A stretch of 64,000 bases of DNA from Opitutus sp. Lineage in GTDB: Bacteria > Verrucomicrobiota > Verrucomicrobiia > Opitutales > Opitutaceae. Where the stretch lies: the NCBI GenBank assembly GCA_024998815.1, contig JACEUQ010000001.1, positions 744,001 to 808,000 of the forward strand, in the 5' to 3' direction. The notes beneath the pieces are model-generated. The model ran no database searches. It was given only the letters and a program-made list of their open reading frames with translations, and was not told where the DNA came from. The position numbers were made by a program, and so were the translations under genes. Positions 8,525-17,756 of this stretch are shown here, piece after piece (the first letter of the stretch is position 1; every line of letters starts with the position of its first letter).

Positions 8525-11500
8525 ATGAAACCGCTCCGCATCCTTATCCTCGCCCTAAGTTTTTTGGTGCTGCTTTTAGGCTTGATCGTAGCCCTCGCAT
8601 TTAACCCGGGGGCCCAGACTTGGGCGGCGCGCCGATTCGCGCCCGCCTCCCCTGCCCTCACCGTCACTTTTGACAGCGTCGACGCCGGGCTACAGCGCAC
8701 ACGCGTAAACAATCTTAAAGTCGTCCAACCCGGTCTTGTTTTCACCCTGCCCTCCGCCGAGGTGGACGTTAACTTGCTCGACGCGGCCCGTGAAAAAATC
8801 GCCGTCAAACGCCTGGTTGCCCATGGCTGGATTCTGGACCTAACCACACCGGGCACGGCGAAAGCCCCGCTTGCGATCGCCACCCCGCCAACCACGAACG
8901 CCTCAAATGTCCCCGCGTCCACCTTGGCACCCCGCGCCGCTTCGGCCGAGCAGCAGGCCCGGGCCGCTTTCAATGGGCTATTCGCCCGCCTGAAACTGCA
9001 CTTTGACCTCGCAATCGACGGGATTGATCTCGAAGGCGATGTGATCCTCCCCGAAGGCCGTATCCACGTCGCAATCACCGGGGGCGGGCTTAAGGCCGGA
9101 CATGAGGGCAAGTGGGCCATCATCGCCACGGTGGTCGGGACCGATGCGACTCCCATGACGGTTCAAGGGGAGCTCGTTGCCCGCTTGATGACCCCGCGTA
9201 GCTTTGACCGCATCGAACTCGCGCTTAACGTCGCAGCCACTCGCAGCCCCAGCCCCCAACCGTCCGCAGGCGCAAGCCTCTCGGTTAACCTGCGCGCGGC
9301 GAGCGAGTCCCAACGTGAAACCTACGCCGCCATTTTGACCTCCGGGCCCCGCGAGCTTCTCAACGTCAACCTCGTCATGCCCACCGGCAGCGAGCCGCTG
9401 ACCGGCTCGTGGAAACTCGACGTGACCACGGCGGATGCCGCGCCCTTCGCTCTAGGCCATGCGTTGCCGGATTTTGCAGGCAGTGGACACGGGGATTTTT
9501 CAACCGACCGCACCTTCACGCAAATGAGGACATCGGGTTCACTGGATGCGTGGGGCGATAAACTCGCCCTGCTGCGACCTGAATTCGGCTCGCTTGGCCG
9601 CCTAGATTTGCGCGCCGCCTTTGAGCTCAGCGCCATCGATCAGCTTGTGCACCTCAAGCGCTGCGACCTGCGCCTGAGCGCCGGCACCAAACCGGTGGTG
9701 AGCATAACAGCCCTGCAACCCATTGCGTTTAACCGCACCACCGGCGCGCTCGCCGCCACCCCGGACGCAACACCCGAACTGATGAGCCTGGTCATCGACG
9801 GCATAGCCCTGGCCTGGGCCCAGCCATTCCTGGGTGAGCTTGAACTCACGGGACAGGACCTGAGAGGGGCGTTTACCGTCCTCGCCAGTAATGGAGGGTT
9901 GTCCTTACGAAACTCGCAGCCGCTCACGCTCGCCAACCTCAATGTGGCACAACGGGGCCGCCTACTCGTCAATGGGGTGGACGTAGCCCTCGCCGCTCAG
10001 GCCGACTACTCACCCCAAGGATGGAACACCGAAATCACCCGATTGACCGTCTCGCGGGCCCAGGCACCGATTCTGAAACTTTCCGCTAAAGCAGGACAAC
10101 CCGCCGGCGAGCAGCAACCGCTCACCGCATCCGGAACGTACGAACTGGAGTTACCCGAGATGCTGGCACAGCCACTGGCGAGCGGATCGTTGGCCTTGTC
10201 AAAGGGCGTGGCCCGAGGGGATTTCAGCGCATCGTTCGGGGCAGCGAAGACGGCCTCGTTAACCCTGCAACTCACGAACCTCGTCGCCGCCAATGCCGGG
10301 GCCACGCGACTGCCATCCGTTGTCGTGCTGGCTAGGGCCGATGTTGATGCAGCCGGGCGCCTCAACGCCCAGATGCCGATTGTCATATCCCAAGGCGCGC
10401 GGCGCTCCGAAATCACCCTGAAAGCAGCGCGTAACTCCACTGCGGGAGCGACCCCGCTCAGCGCCCAGGTTACAGCAGGTACGGTCTACCTCGAAGACCT
10501 GTTAAGCTTCGCAGCGCTGCTCGCGCCGGCACCGGCCGATTCATTCGCCAGTGCAAAGCCAACCTCGCCGCTTTCGTCCCAGCCCCCACTCAATCCCGCA
10601 AAACAGAGTCAGTCCGCGGCCGCGATTTCGGCTTCACCGATTGCGCCAATCTGGGCGGGGGCTTACGGCGACTTCAAACTCGACATCAAGTCGCTGGTTT
10701 ATTCGCGCGAGTTAAAGATCAATGAGATCAACGCTGGCGTTCAACTCACCCCCGGCGCACTCAAGCTGGACGGGCTACGGGCCACGTTGAGCACCGGCGG
10801 TCAGTTTCAGGCTGCAGGCGCACTGCGCTTCGATGCCAAGCAGGCCGAACCCTACGAGCTAAAAGCGGACGTTTCCCTCGATGATCTCGAATCGGCACCG
10901 CTGCTGCGCGCGCTCTCACCAGGCCGTCCCTCGCCCCTTGAGGGCAAATTCAAGCTCACCACGCAACTCGCAGGCCGAGCCCCCACGCCCTCGGGCTTTG
11001 GCGGCACAGCCATCGGCGACATCGCCTTGAACAGCACGGGGGGAACCTTGCGTATCCTCAGTGTTAAGACGGGCGCCCAGGCCGACACCGTTGCCACGGT
11101 CGCTGCGGTTGCAGGACTTTTCGGTGCCTTCACCGGCAGCGATGCGACCGTCAAAAAAGCCGAGCAGGTGCGCGCCGCGGCCGTGGTTGCCAAACAACTC
11201 TCGGCGATCGCCTACACTCAGCTCAACGTGGTCGTCGGCCGTGACGACCAGCGAAATCTGGCGGTTAAAGACCTCACGTTGCTCTCGCCGCAAATCCGCT
11301 TGGCCGGTTCGGGCCAAATCACCCAAAAGGCGGGCGTGCCGCTATTCCAGCAGCCGCTTCTGTTGAGTCTTAAACTCAGCTCACGCGAGCCGCTCACCAG
11401 CAGCCTGCGCAGCCTTAAACTGGTGGCGGAAACGGCCGACGCGCAGGGCTACTCATTCCTACTCGATGAGGTGATTCTCGACGGTTCACTTCAATCGATC

Positions 11501-11548
11501 GGCACCGGCCAATTACAGCGACTGCTCGACCGGGCTCAGGCTGAGTAA
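8525..11548 (+). CDS. AsmA/YhdP-like membrane-anchored protein
   Basis: 1007 residues. Residues 5-28 (ILILALSFLVLLLGLIVALAF) form an N-terminal membrane anchor. The rest is a long periplasmic, Ala/Leu/Thr-rich beta-type repeat sequence with AsmA-like segments (FTLPSAEVDVNLLD, IDGIDLEGDVILPEG) and a C-terminal stretch (AIGDIALNSTGGTLRIL ... LKLVAETADAQGYSFLLDEV) typical of AsmA/DUF748 proteins. Such proteins are now seen as bridge-like lipid carriers between inner and outer membrane. The family call is from architecture and is moderately sure. No operon partner on the plus strand. Confidence 0.55.
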   Translation: MKPLRILILALSFLVLLLGLIVALAFNPGAQTWAARRFAPASPALTVTFDSVDAGLQRTRVNNLKVVQPGLVFTLPSAEVDVNLLDAAREKIAVKRLVAHGWILDLTTPGTAKAPLAIATPPTTNASNVPASTLAPRAASAEQQARAAFNGLFARLKLHFDLAIDGIDLEGDVILPEGRIHVAITGGGLKAGHEGKWAIIATVVGTDATPMTVQGELVARLMTPRSFDRIELALNVAATRSPSPQPSAGASLSVNLRAASESQRETYAAILTSGPRELLNVNLVMPTGSEPLTGSWKLDVTTADAAPFALGHALPDFAGSGHGDFSTDRTFTQMRTSGSLDAWGDKLALLRPEFGSLGRLDLRAAFELSAIDQLVHLKRCDLRLSAGTKPVVSITALQPIAFNRTTGALAATPDATPELMSLVIDGIALAWAQPFLGELELTGQDLRGAFTVLASNGGLSLRNSQPLTLANLNVAQRGRLLVNGVDVALAAQADYSPQGWNTEITRLTVSRAQAPILKLSAKAGQPAGEQQPLTASGTYELELPEMLAQPLASGSLALSKGVARGDFSASFGAAKTASLTLQLTNLVAANAGATRLPSVVVLARADVDAAGRLNAQMPIVISQGARRSEITLKAARNSTAGATPLSAQVTAGTVYLEDLLSFAALLAPAPADSFASAKPTSPLSSQPPLNPAKQSQSAAAISASPIAPIWAGAYGDFKLDIKSLVYSRELKINEINAGVQLTPGALKLDGLRATLSTGGQFQAAGALRFDAKQAEPYELKADVSLDDLESAPLLRALSPGRPSPLEGKFKLTTQLAGRAPTPSGFGGTAIGDIALNSTGGTLRILSVKTGAQADTVATVAAVAGLFGAFTGSDATVKKAEQVRAAAVVAKQLSAIAYTQLNVVVGRDDQRNLAVKDLTLLSPQIRLAGSGQITQKAGVPLFQQPLLLSLKLSSREPLTSSLRSLKLVAETADAQGYSFLLDEVILDGSLQSIGTGQLQRLLDRAQAE

Positions 11549-11557
11549 GGCTGCGGC

Positions 11558-11592
11558 GGAGCTCATCCGTCTCGAAGACCAGGATGAGCTCC
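11558..11592. terminator. Bidirectional hairpin between convergent genes
   Basis: An 11-bp perfect stem (GGAGCTCATCC with GGATGAGCTCC, 13-base loop) lies 10 bases past the AsmA-like stop and 12 bases past the pyrD stop on the other strand. No T-run follows, so termination is inferred from position and symmetry. Confidence 0.55.
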
Positions 11593-11603
11593 TGAGGTGA
11601 TCA

Positions 11604-12668
11604 TCAGGTGCGCTGACGATCGCTCACCGCCCACGCCAGGTCGCGGGCGAAAAACGGGCCACGGTAAATCATACCCGTGTAAACCTGCACGAGTGTCGCT
11701 CCGGCATCGAGTTTCTCGGCCGCGCTCGCCGGGTCGGAGATGCCGCCCACCCCGATGATCGGCAGTTTTCCCTCGGTGGCCCGCGAAATGTAGTTCACCA
11801 CCTCCGTGGATTTTTTGCGCAGCGGTTTGCCACTGAGCCCGCCCGTCTCGTTGACCTCACTGAAGAAGCCCGGCCGCGCCAAGGTGGTGTTGGTGGCAAT
11901 GATCCCCGCCAAGCCGAACTCGGCGATCACCCCGAGCGCCGCATCGATCTGCGGCCACGACAAATCAGGGGCGATTTTGAGCAACACAGGCAACAACGCG
12001 CAGCCGCGTTTGGCCGCACGCTCTCGGTTGGCCGCCATGATCGCGCCCAGCAACTCGCGCAGCGGTTTCTCATCCTGGAGCTGACGCAGGCCCGGGGTGT
12101 TGGGACTGGAGACATTGAGCACGAGGTAATCAGCAAAATCCGCCAGCCGGGAAAAACTGGTCAAATAATCGGCGACCGCATCCTCCAAGGCAGCCGCCTT
12201 GGATTTACCCAAATTCACCCCGAGCGGGATGCGGCGCTGGCCGGGGCCGGGTTGCTTCGCCAAACGTGCCGCGACCGCAGCCGAGCCCTCGTTATTAAAA
12301 CCCATGCGGTTGATCACCGCCTCCTCCGCTGGATAGCGAAACATACGTGGCTTCGGATTGCCCGGCTGCGCCAGCGCGGTGACTGTGCCGATCTCCACAT
12401 GGCCAAAACCGAGAGCGGCGGCCGCCTCCCAGGCGCGCGCGTTTTTATCGAAGCCGGCCGCCAGCCCCACCGCGTTGGGGAACTTCAACCCGAAGGCCTC
12501 CACCGGGCGGTAGCACGAGGCCGGCAGCTGCATGCACGACTCCAGCAAACGGCACACCGGCGTCACACGCCCAAGCAGGGCAAGCGCCTCGACGCCCAGC
12601 TCGTGAGCCGGCTCGGAATCCATCTTGAACAACGCCGGACGCAGCACCTTTTCGTATATGAAACCCAT
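11604..12668 (-). CDS. pyrD: Dihydroorotate dehydrogenase (quinone), class 2
   Basis: 354 residues from the ATG at 12668; an upstream in-frame start at 12713 adds 15 residues without homology. It oxidises dihydroorotate to orotate, passing electrons to quinone, in pyrimidine synthesis. Class 2 features: N-terminal helical membrane-associating region ([17 protein letters not shown]), [33 protein letters not shown] with the catalytic Ser of class 2 enzymes, [15 protein letters not shown] and the FMN phosphate site IIGVGGIS. pyrE lies 3.2 kb away on the other strand. Confidence 0.96.
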   Translation of the reverse strand: MGFIYEKVLRPALFKMDSEPAHELGVEALALLGRVTPVCRLLESCMQLPASCYRPVEAFGLKFPNAVGLAAGFDKNARAWEAAAALGFGHVEIGTVTALAQPGNPKPRMFRYPAEEAVINRMGFNNEGSAAVAARLAKQPGPGQRRIPLGVNLGKSKAAALEDAVADYLTSFSRLADFADYLVLNVSSPNTPGLRQLQDEKPLRELLGAIMAANRERAAKRGCALLPVLLKIAPDLSWPQIDAALGVIAEFGLAGIIATNTTLARPGFFSEVNETGGLSGKPLRKKSTEVVNYISRATEGKLPIIGVGGISDPASAAEKLDAGATLVQVYTGMIYRGPFFARDLAWAVSDRQRT

Positions 12669-12912
12669 AGATGCTCGGCACAGTGGGAAGCTGCCGCCAA
12701 AAATCAAGTTCACCGCAGTTTCAACCCACCAGAATCGAGGCCGCTTTTATGCTTGTTATCCCGATCAAAACGCTCGCACGCTGACAACGAAACTACCCCC
12801 CTGAGCCGCACGGTAGCAGCGCCTGCAAAATCTTTTTAACTAAAGTCGTTTCGCAGTTTGACTCCACTACGGCGCGCGCTCTTTGCTCCGACTAACTCCC
12901 TAGAAAACTGTC

Positions 12913-13731
12913 ATGGCAAAATCATCTGCAACTCTCGATTGGTGTATCGTTCGTCTTGGTGACGACCACAACTGGTGGGTCAACGAAGTCAGCGACTCTG
13001 TACGCTGGGACGTCGATGGTCTCAGCATCATCGACCCGCGCCAAATGGCCCACCTCATTGAACTGGTTGAGCCGCTCCGCGACTACGGACTGGACCAGGA
13101 CCTGATGGAAGCCGCGTTCATCCCTTTCCGCATTGAAAAGGAAGCCGGCGAGCAGCTCGTTCGCCTCAAGCGCGTTAAAGATTCCTTCTTTGAATCCGAA
13201 GAAAAGCTATTCGCCCTAGCCGACATCCTCGACGAGGAAAACGGGCCCTACGCCGACCTGCTCGACCATCTCACCCGGTGCCGCGTAAAGATGCTCAACG
13301 ACCTGTTTAACTTTGAGTCCAAGCTCACAGTGGACGAGGTCGAGGACGAGATCCGCGAGGACCAAAACGCCAGTTTCATCGAGGGTAAGGCCATCCATAC
13401 CTTCGACGAGCTGAGTGCCATTCTTGACTACGTCCCCGCCGGTTGGGAATCCGAGGAAGGCGAAGAGCGCGCCAGCAAGAGCGATGACGACATCGACGAC
13501 GAAGACCTGCCCGAACTCGACGAAGAAGACGAAAAGACCCTCGCCGGCGACTCCACCCTCAAATGGGACGAGGAAGACGACGCCAAGGACGACGACGGCG
13601 AAAACAAAAAGCCCTCGGACGATGATGATGACGACGAGGATGAAGATGAGGACGACGAGGACGACAAGGATGATGACGACGAGGACGAGAAACCCAAAGC
13701 CAAGTCGAAGGCCAAACCCAAGAAGCGCTAA
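12913..13731 (+). CDS. Uncharacterised protein with long acidic tail and basic C-terminus
   Basis: 272 residues. Residues 1-~170 look globular (WCIVRLGDDHNWWVNEV, a helical middle, and FDELSAILDYVPAGWESEEG). From ~175 the chain is almost only Asp/Glu with a few Lys, ending in a Lys/Pro/Ala tail (KPKAKSKAKPKK). There is no signal peptide. The acidic then basic tail resembles disordered tails of nucleic-acid or histone-like partner proteins; I do not recognise the N-domain. A strong terminator follows 20 bases after the stop, so it is probably monocistronic. Confidence 0.7.
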   Translation: MAKSSATLDWCIVRLGDDHNWWVNEVSDSVRWDVDGLSIIDPRQMAHLIELVEPLRDYGLDQDLMEAAFIPFRIEKEAGEQLVRLKRVKDSFFESEEKLFALADILDEENGPYADLLDHLTRCRVKMLNDLFNFESKLTVDEVEDEIREDQNASFIEGKAIHTFDELSAILDYVPAGWESEEGEERASKSDDDIDDEDLPELDEEDEKTLAGDSTLKWDEEDDAKDDDGENKKPSDDDDDDEDEDEDDEDDKDDDDEDEKPKAKSKAKPKKR

Positions 13732-13750
13732 GCTTACGCTCAGCGGTTAG

Positions 13751-13794
13751 AAAAAAACGGCGCCTGCATGAGCAGGCGCCGTTTTTGTTTTTTT
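13751..13794 (+). terminator. Rho-independent terminator
   Basis: A 10-bp GC-rich stem (CGGCGCCTGC with GCAGGCGCCG, loop ATGA) is followed by TTTTTGTTTTTTTT and preceded by seven A residues. It ends the acidic-tail gene at 13731. Confidence 0.92.
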
Positions 13795-14037
13795 ACCCAG
13801 GCGTGTGCTAGCCAGCCCTTCGCGTCTTTACGTTAAAATTCCGCCTCAAAATCCCCCTCGCCGCACAGGCCTGCCTGCGCGGGTAACCCCATTCAACAGA
13901 TAGCAAAATCCGCTGGTGCAGTGAGGCTGCCGCAAGCGTTTGGCGGGCAAATTGGTGCGAGTATGATTTTTTTTCAAAAAAATCACTTAACCCACTAGAG
14001 TCGGAGCCGATTCGTGTCGTATTGTAACCTATCTACC

Positions 14038-14874
14038 ATGACTACCACTTCGATTTCCGACGAAAAGATCCTCACCGCAGCAAAGTCCCTCCCCGTCGCG
14101 CCCCAAATCATGGCCCGACTGCATAAGATGCTTTTGGACTCCAACTCAGGCCTTCCTGAAATCGCCACCCTGCTCAAACGCGACGTCAGCTTGACCACGC
14201 GCATCATTCGCATCGCCAACAGCCCCGCCTACAACGGCGGCGGTCTGGGTACGATCGAGGAGGCGCTGCAACGCGTCGGCTTTGGCGAGGTGTTCCGCCT
14301 GGTCGGTGTGGCCGCCAACGCGAGCCTCGCCGACGCCAACTTGGCTTTCTACGGCTACTCGGGGGATTTATTCCGCTCTAACAATCTCTGCACCGCTTTA
14401 GTCGCGGAGCGGGTTGCCAATAAAACCAAAGCCGACCCGCGCGTCGCCTACACAGCAGGCCTGCTACGCGGAATCGGCCAGCTCCTGCTGGACCGCATCG
14501 CCCGCGATGTCCTCACCCCCGCCGATAAGTTCAAGGAAATCGGTGGCGGCCGGCTCCAAGAATGGGAGAGCAAATGCTTCGGCACCACCCACCAAAAGGT
14601 CGCACGCCTGGTCCTTAACCACTGGGGCTTTCCCGAGCTGGTCGTCCAAGCGGCAAGTTATGATCCGGCCGAGGCTACCCCGGCCACCCCGCTTAACAAC
14701 ACGCTGCAGCTGGCTGCTTCTATCGTGCGTCTGGCCGGCTTCGGCCTCGAGGGCGAAGATTCATCATGGGGAATTCCTCACGAGGAGCTGGTCGCCACTG
14801 GCCTGAGTATCGACGACACCACGATCATTCGCACCGAGGCACTCGCCGCCATGCAGGCTTTGCAGGAGAGCTAA
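14038..14874 (+). CDS. HDOD domain protein
   Basis: 278 residues from ATG 14038 (a GTG at 14014 is possible). The HDOD hallmarks are present: LPVAPQIMARLHKMLLD, IATLLKRDVSLTTRIIRIANSPAYN, and IEEALQRVGFGEVFRLVG, followed by AYTAGLLRGIGQLLLDR. HDOD proteins are metal-independent relatives of HD phosphohydrolases that act as signalling or stress-regulatory modules. No EAL/GGDEF or receiver domain is fused. Convergent with the MBL gene downstream. Confidence 0.88.
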   Translation: MTTTSISDEKILTAAKSLPVAPQIMARLHKMLLDSNSGLPEIATLLKRDVSLTTRIIRIANSPAYNGGGLGTIEEALQRVGFGEVFRLVGVAANASLADANLAFYGYSGDLFRSNNLCTALVAERVANKTKADPRVAYTAGLLRGIGQLLLDRIARDVLTPADKFKEIGGGRLQEWESKCFGTTHQKVARLVLNHWGFPELVVQAASYDPAEATPATPLNNTLQLAASIVRLAGFGLEGEDSSWGIPHEELVATGLSIDDTTIIRTEALAAMQALQES

Positions 14875-14900
14875 GGCACGCGGACTCTTTAAGCGGTAAA

Positions 14901-14943
14901 GGTAGCACGGTGGGCGGTGGCCAAGTCCGCCCCCCACGCTACC
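14901..14943. terminator. Bidirectional hairpin between convergent genes
   Basis: Two 17-base arms (14901-14917 and 14927-14943, starting GGTAGC and ending GCTACC) pair with two mismatches and one G-T pair around a 9-base loop. It sits between the HDOD stop and the stop of the minus-strand gene. Confidence 0.5.
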
Positions 14944-14948
14944 GAAGC

Positions 14949-15794
14949 TCAGACGACGAACGGATTAAAAGTCCGTTCGTTTTTTATTGTCGTTAAAGGT
15001 CCATGCCCGGGAGCGACCACGGTGTCGTCCGGCAAAGTCAGCAGGCGCTTAACGTGCAGATTGAGTTTCTCACTGCAAAAAAACGCACAGCCCACCGAGC
15101 CGGCAAAAAGAATGTCCCCTGAAATGAGCAGCGCACGGCTCGACCACAGACCGGCCGCCCGCACGAGGTAACAATTATGCGCCTCGGCGTGTCCGGGGGT
15201 CGCCAGCGTTTCCACCTCCAAAACGCCCAGCTTCATGCGGGCCCCCTCAGCCAGCGCCAGCGCCCCCGGGATCACCGCCCCGACCGGCCCGAAAACCGGC
15301 ACCGGCCCGAACCGGCGCTGCACCTCAGCCAAACCACCCACATGCTCGGTTTCGAGGTGGGTAATGAAAATCGCATCCAAATGCCGTATACTGGACGGCC
15401 ACGCCTGAAGCACCGCGCAGGGATCCGCGCCCGTATCAAAGAGGATGCCGCGCGAAGACCCGCTGTCGGCCAAAATGTAGGCGTTGGCCACCCCGATCCC
15501 ATGACGGGTGTGCAGGGCATGCAGGCAAAACGGCAGGCCCCCGATTTCGGGCAACGGATAATGGCCGGAGGCCAGCGCGGCCAGGCCCACCTCGTTGAGC
15601 CTCAAAACACCCGCCAGCCGCGAAATCTCTTCCAGGCTGAAATCGTAACGATAATCGATGGCATCGCGTATCTTCTCCGTAGCAACACCGGCACGCTCCC
15701 CGAGCGATTCTTCGCTGAGCTCGGCGCAACGCATGGCCTTTTCCAGGACGTCGCCCAATTCGTCCTCCAGGGGTGCTGCGGTTTCAATGGCCAT
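14949..15794 (-). CDS. HTH-like domain fused to an MBL-fold hydrolase with altered metal motif
   Basis: 281 residues from ATG 15794. Residues ~8-75 resemble an XRE-type helix-turn-helix (SEESLGERAGVATEKIRDAI, SLEEISRLAGVLRLNE). Residues ~85-281 are a metallo-beta-lactamase fold: ILFDTGADP, ITHLETEHVGGL, ATPGHAEAHNCYLV, SGDILF and VVAPGHGPLTT. The usual HxHxDH signature reads HxExEH here, so the second His and the Asp are both replaced by Glu, while the later His and Asp ligands remain. Metal content and activity may differ from glyoxalase-II-type relatives. Divergent from pyrE, 88 bases away. Confidence 0.75.
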   Translation of the reverse strand: MAIETAAPLEDELGDVLEKAMRCAELSEESLGERAGVATEKIRDAIDYRYDFSLEEISRLAGVLRLNEVGLAALASGHYPLPEIGGLPFCLHALHTRHGIGVANAYILADSGSSRGILFDTGADPCAVLQAWPSSIRHLDAIFITHLETEHVGGLAEVQRRFGPVPVFGPVGAVIPGALALAEGARMKLGVLEVETLATPGHAEAHNCYLVRAAGLWSSRALLISGDILFAGSVGCAFFCSEKLNLHVKRLLTLPDDTVVAPGHGPLTTIKNERTFNPFVV

Positions 15795-15882
15795 GGACAC
15801 AGAGTTAGCCCCATCGCGCGGACAGGGCAAAAATGTTTTTGTTTTTTTCACGAAGCCCCACAGCGTCGGCGGTTTTAACACC

Positions 15883-16452
15883 ATGGATTCCCAGCAACAG
15901 GAAGTGCTCGATATTTTCACCCGTACGAAGGCCCTACTCACCGGCCACTTCGTCCTGCGTTCCGGCCTGCACAGCGGCCATTATTTCCAATGCGCCCAAG
16001 TCTGCCAGCGCATGGACGCGGTCACCCGCCTGACCGAGCTGCTCCTGCCCCGGCTGGCTGGGTTTAAGTTCACCACCGTGCTCGCCCCGGCGATGGGCGG
16101 CCTGGTGATCGGCCAGGAAGTCGCCCGCCAGACTGGGGCACGCTACATTTTTGCAGAAAAGGAAAACGACCGCCTGGTGCTGCGCCGCGGCTTCAAATTC
16201 GCTCCCGGCGAAGGCGTCCTGATTGTCGAGGACGTGGTCACACGCGGCGGACGCGTGCTGGAGTGCATCGAGATCATCAAACAAGGCGGCGGCGTGCCGG
16301 TGGCCGTGGCCATGCTGGTGGACCGCAGCGCCGGCACCCTGCGCTTCGAAATCCCCGCCCTGTCACTGCTGGAGTTGAGTTTCCCCACCTACCCCGCCGA
16401 CCAAGTTCCCGCAGCCCTGGCCGCGATTCCCGTCGAAAAACCGGGCAGCTAA
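15883..16452 (+). CDS. pyrE: Orotate phosphoribosyltransferase
   Basis: 189 residues. It converts orotate and PRPP to OMP. The PRPP-binding motif VEDVVTRGG is at residues 115-123, with FVLRSGLHSGHYF, LAPAMGGLVIGQEVA and AEKENDRLVLRRGF as further family blocks. The start at 15883 (MDSQQQEVLDIF) is chosen because the open frame upstream (to 15658) overlaps the divergent MBL gene antisense. REP-like hairpins follow the stop by 85 bases. Confidence 0.95.
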   Translation: MDSQQQEVLDIFTRTKALLTGHFVLRSGLHSGHYFQCAQVCQRMDAVTRLTELLLPRLAGFKFTTVLAPAMGGLVIGQEVARQTGARYIFAEKENDRLVLRRGFKFAPGEGVLIVEDVVTRGGRVLECIEIIKQGGGVPVAVAMLVDRSAGTLRFEIPALSLLELSFPTYPADQVPAALAAIPVEKPGS

Positions 16453-16537
16453 ACCGCAGTCGCGGTCAACGTGAGCTGAATTGGCCGAGGACGGCCAACG
16501 CTGGTACATCGCACACTCAGTGCCACACTCCCCGTGG

Positions 16538-16671
16538 CCTTGAGCGTGAGCTCAAGGTCTGGAGTTTGGCCCCTGACTAGTCGAACGCAGATCAGCCGAA
16601 TCCTTGAGCTCACGCTCAAGGCCACACGCTTCGCGAACACATTCCCCGTGGCCTTGAGCGTGAGCTCAAGG
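16538..16671. repeat. Cluster of three REP-like hairpins
   Basis: Copies at 16538-16557, 16602-16621 (inverted) and 16652-16671 of CCTTGAGCGTGAGCTCAAGG: an 8-bp stem closing a GTGA (GNRA-type) loop, each with a GTGG foot on the 5' side of the GTGA-loop strand. The second and third copies face each other as an inverted doublet. They lie downstream of pyrE. Confidence 0.85.
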
Positions 16672-16772
16672 TGTTTAGCCCCGCCCCCGTTCCGCCGTCG
16701 TGGGCCCAACACCCGCCACGACCGCTTCGGCACCCGCTTTTACCGCTCGCGAAGCGCGCAATTTGCGCATGA

Positions 16773-16887
16773 GTTTTTTTCGTCACCGTCGTATTCACCG
16801 TGGGCCGACGGTTGCTGCAGCGTATCGCCGCCTACGCCGAACGCGGGCCCGACGCCGACCAAGCCATGTTTGGCGTTGTGCTCATGC
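16773..16887 (+). pseudogene. Cation/proton antiporter remnant, left piece
   Basis: Reading from 16773 gives a hydrophobic segment (FVTVVFTVGRRLLQRIAAYA ... MFGVVLML) that continues exactly in frame into the right piece at 20270 once the IS and one target copy are removed. A TGA at 16770-16772 and loss of about the first 200 residues show that the gene was already 5'-truncated. A seven-T run at 16774-16780 could hide a frameshift. Confidence 0.75.
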
Positions 16888-16988
16888 TGTGAGCGGCGGC
16901 GCGAACACCGTCTATTTCTGGCGGTTACAAAATCACCTGTCGTAAAAGCCGATGACCGGCCCCGCCAGGGGCCGATCATCAGGCCCGG

Positions 16989-17756
16989 TCAGCTTGCAGG
17001 TTCGTCGGCCAGGCGGTCTTTCATGCGGTAGGATTTGCCCTCGATGACGACGGTCTGGGCCCGGTGCAGTAGGCGGTCCAGGATCGCCGCGGTGATGCCA
17101 GCGTCGTTGTTAAAGATCCCTGCCCAGTGTTTGTAGGCCTTGTTGGTGGTGACGATCAGCGAGCCGCGTTCGTAGCGTTGGCTGACGATCTGGAAGAGCA
17201 GGTCGGCCCCCGACTTGTCGAGCGGCAGGTAGCCGACCTCATCGAGCACGAGCACCGCAGGGGTCATGTAACGCTTCAACTCGGCTTGCAACCGGTGCAG
17301 GGACTGGGCGGTGACCAGGGCGTTGATCGCGTCCACCGCCGTCGTAAACAGCACCGTGTAACCCGCCTGGCAGGCCGCGTAGCCCAACGCGCTCGCGAGA
17401 TGTGTCTTCCCAAGCCCCACACCACCGCAAAACACCGCGTTGGTGCGCTCCTTGACAAAGCCCAGTTCGAAGAGGTGCCGCACCTGCGCTTCGTTCAACT
17501 CCTTGGGCCAGTCCCACTGGAACTGGTCGACGGTTTTCTTGACCGGGAAGCGCGCCGCCTGGATACGCCGCTCCAGCGCCCGGATCTGGCGGTCCTGGGT
17601 CTCGGCCTGCACCAGTCGGCGTAAAAATTCGGCGTGCGAACAGCGCGCCTTGGCCGCCTCGGCCGTCAGTTCGCCGTGGTGACGCAACAGGTAACCGAGT
17701 TTCAGATACTTGAGCTGGTCTTTTAATAAATCGGGTTTTTCGGGTTCTGTTTTCAT
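16989..17756 (-). CDS. istB: IS21 helper ATPase IstB
   Basis: 255 residues. DnaC/IstB-type AAA+ ATPase with Walker A GGVGLGKTH, Walker B LVLDEVGYLPLD and the sensor stretch SLIVTTNKAYKHW. IstB oligomerises on target DNA and activates the IstA transposase. Its ATG overlaps the istA TGA (ATGA at 17753-17756), so the two are translationally coupled as in other IS21 elements. Confidence 0.95.
   Translation of the reverse strand: MKTEPEKPDLLKDQLKYLKLGYLLRHHGELTAEAAKARCSHAEFLRRLVQAETQDRQIRALERRIQAARFPVKKTVDQFQWDWPKELNEAQVRHLFELGFVKERTNAVFCGGVGLGKTHLASALGYAACQAGYTVLFTTAVDAINALVTAQSLHRLQAELKRYMTPAVLVLDEVGYLPLDKSGADLLFQIVSQRYERGSLIVTTNKAYKHWAGIFNNDAGITAAILDRLLHRAQTVVIEGKSYRMKDRLADEPAS

Larger units (their letters stand above)
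16453..16887. other. Region between pyrE and the IS21 element: REP hairpins and antiporter remnant
   Basis: No intact gene. Three REP-like hairpins occupy 16538-16671; a truncated antiporter piece runs 16773-16887 up to the IS end. Confidence 0.7.

Noticed and set aside
13428-13721. Ser-only minus-strand frame
   Set aside because: It is the antisense of the Asp/Glu tail (GAC/GAT codons read as GTC/ATC or TCG/TCA); no independent support.
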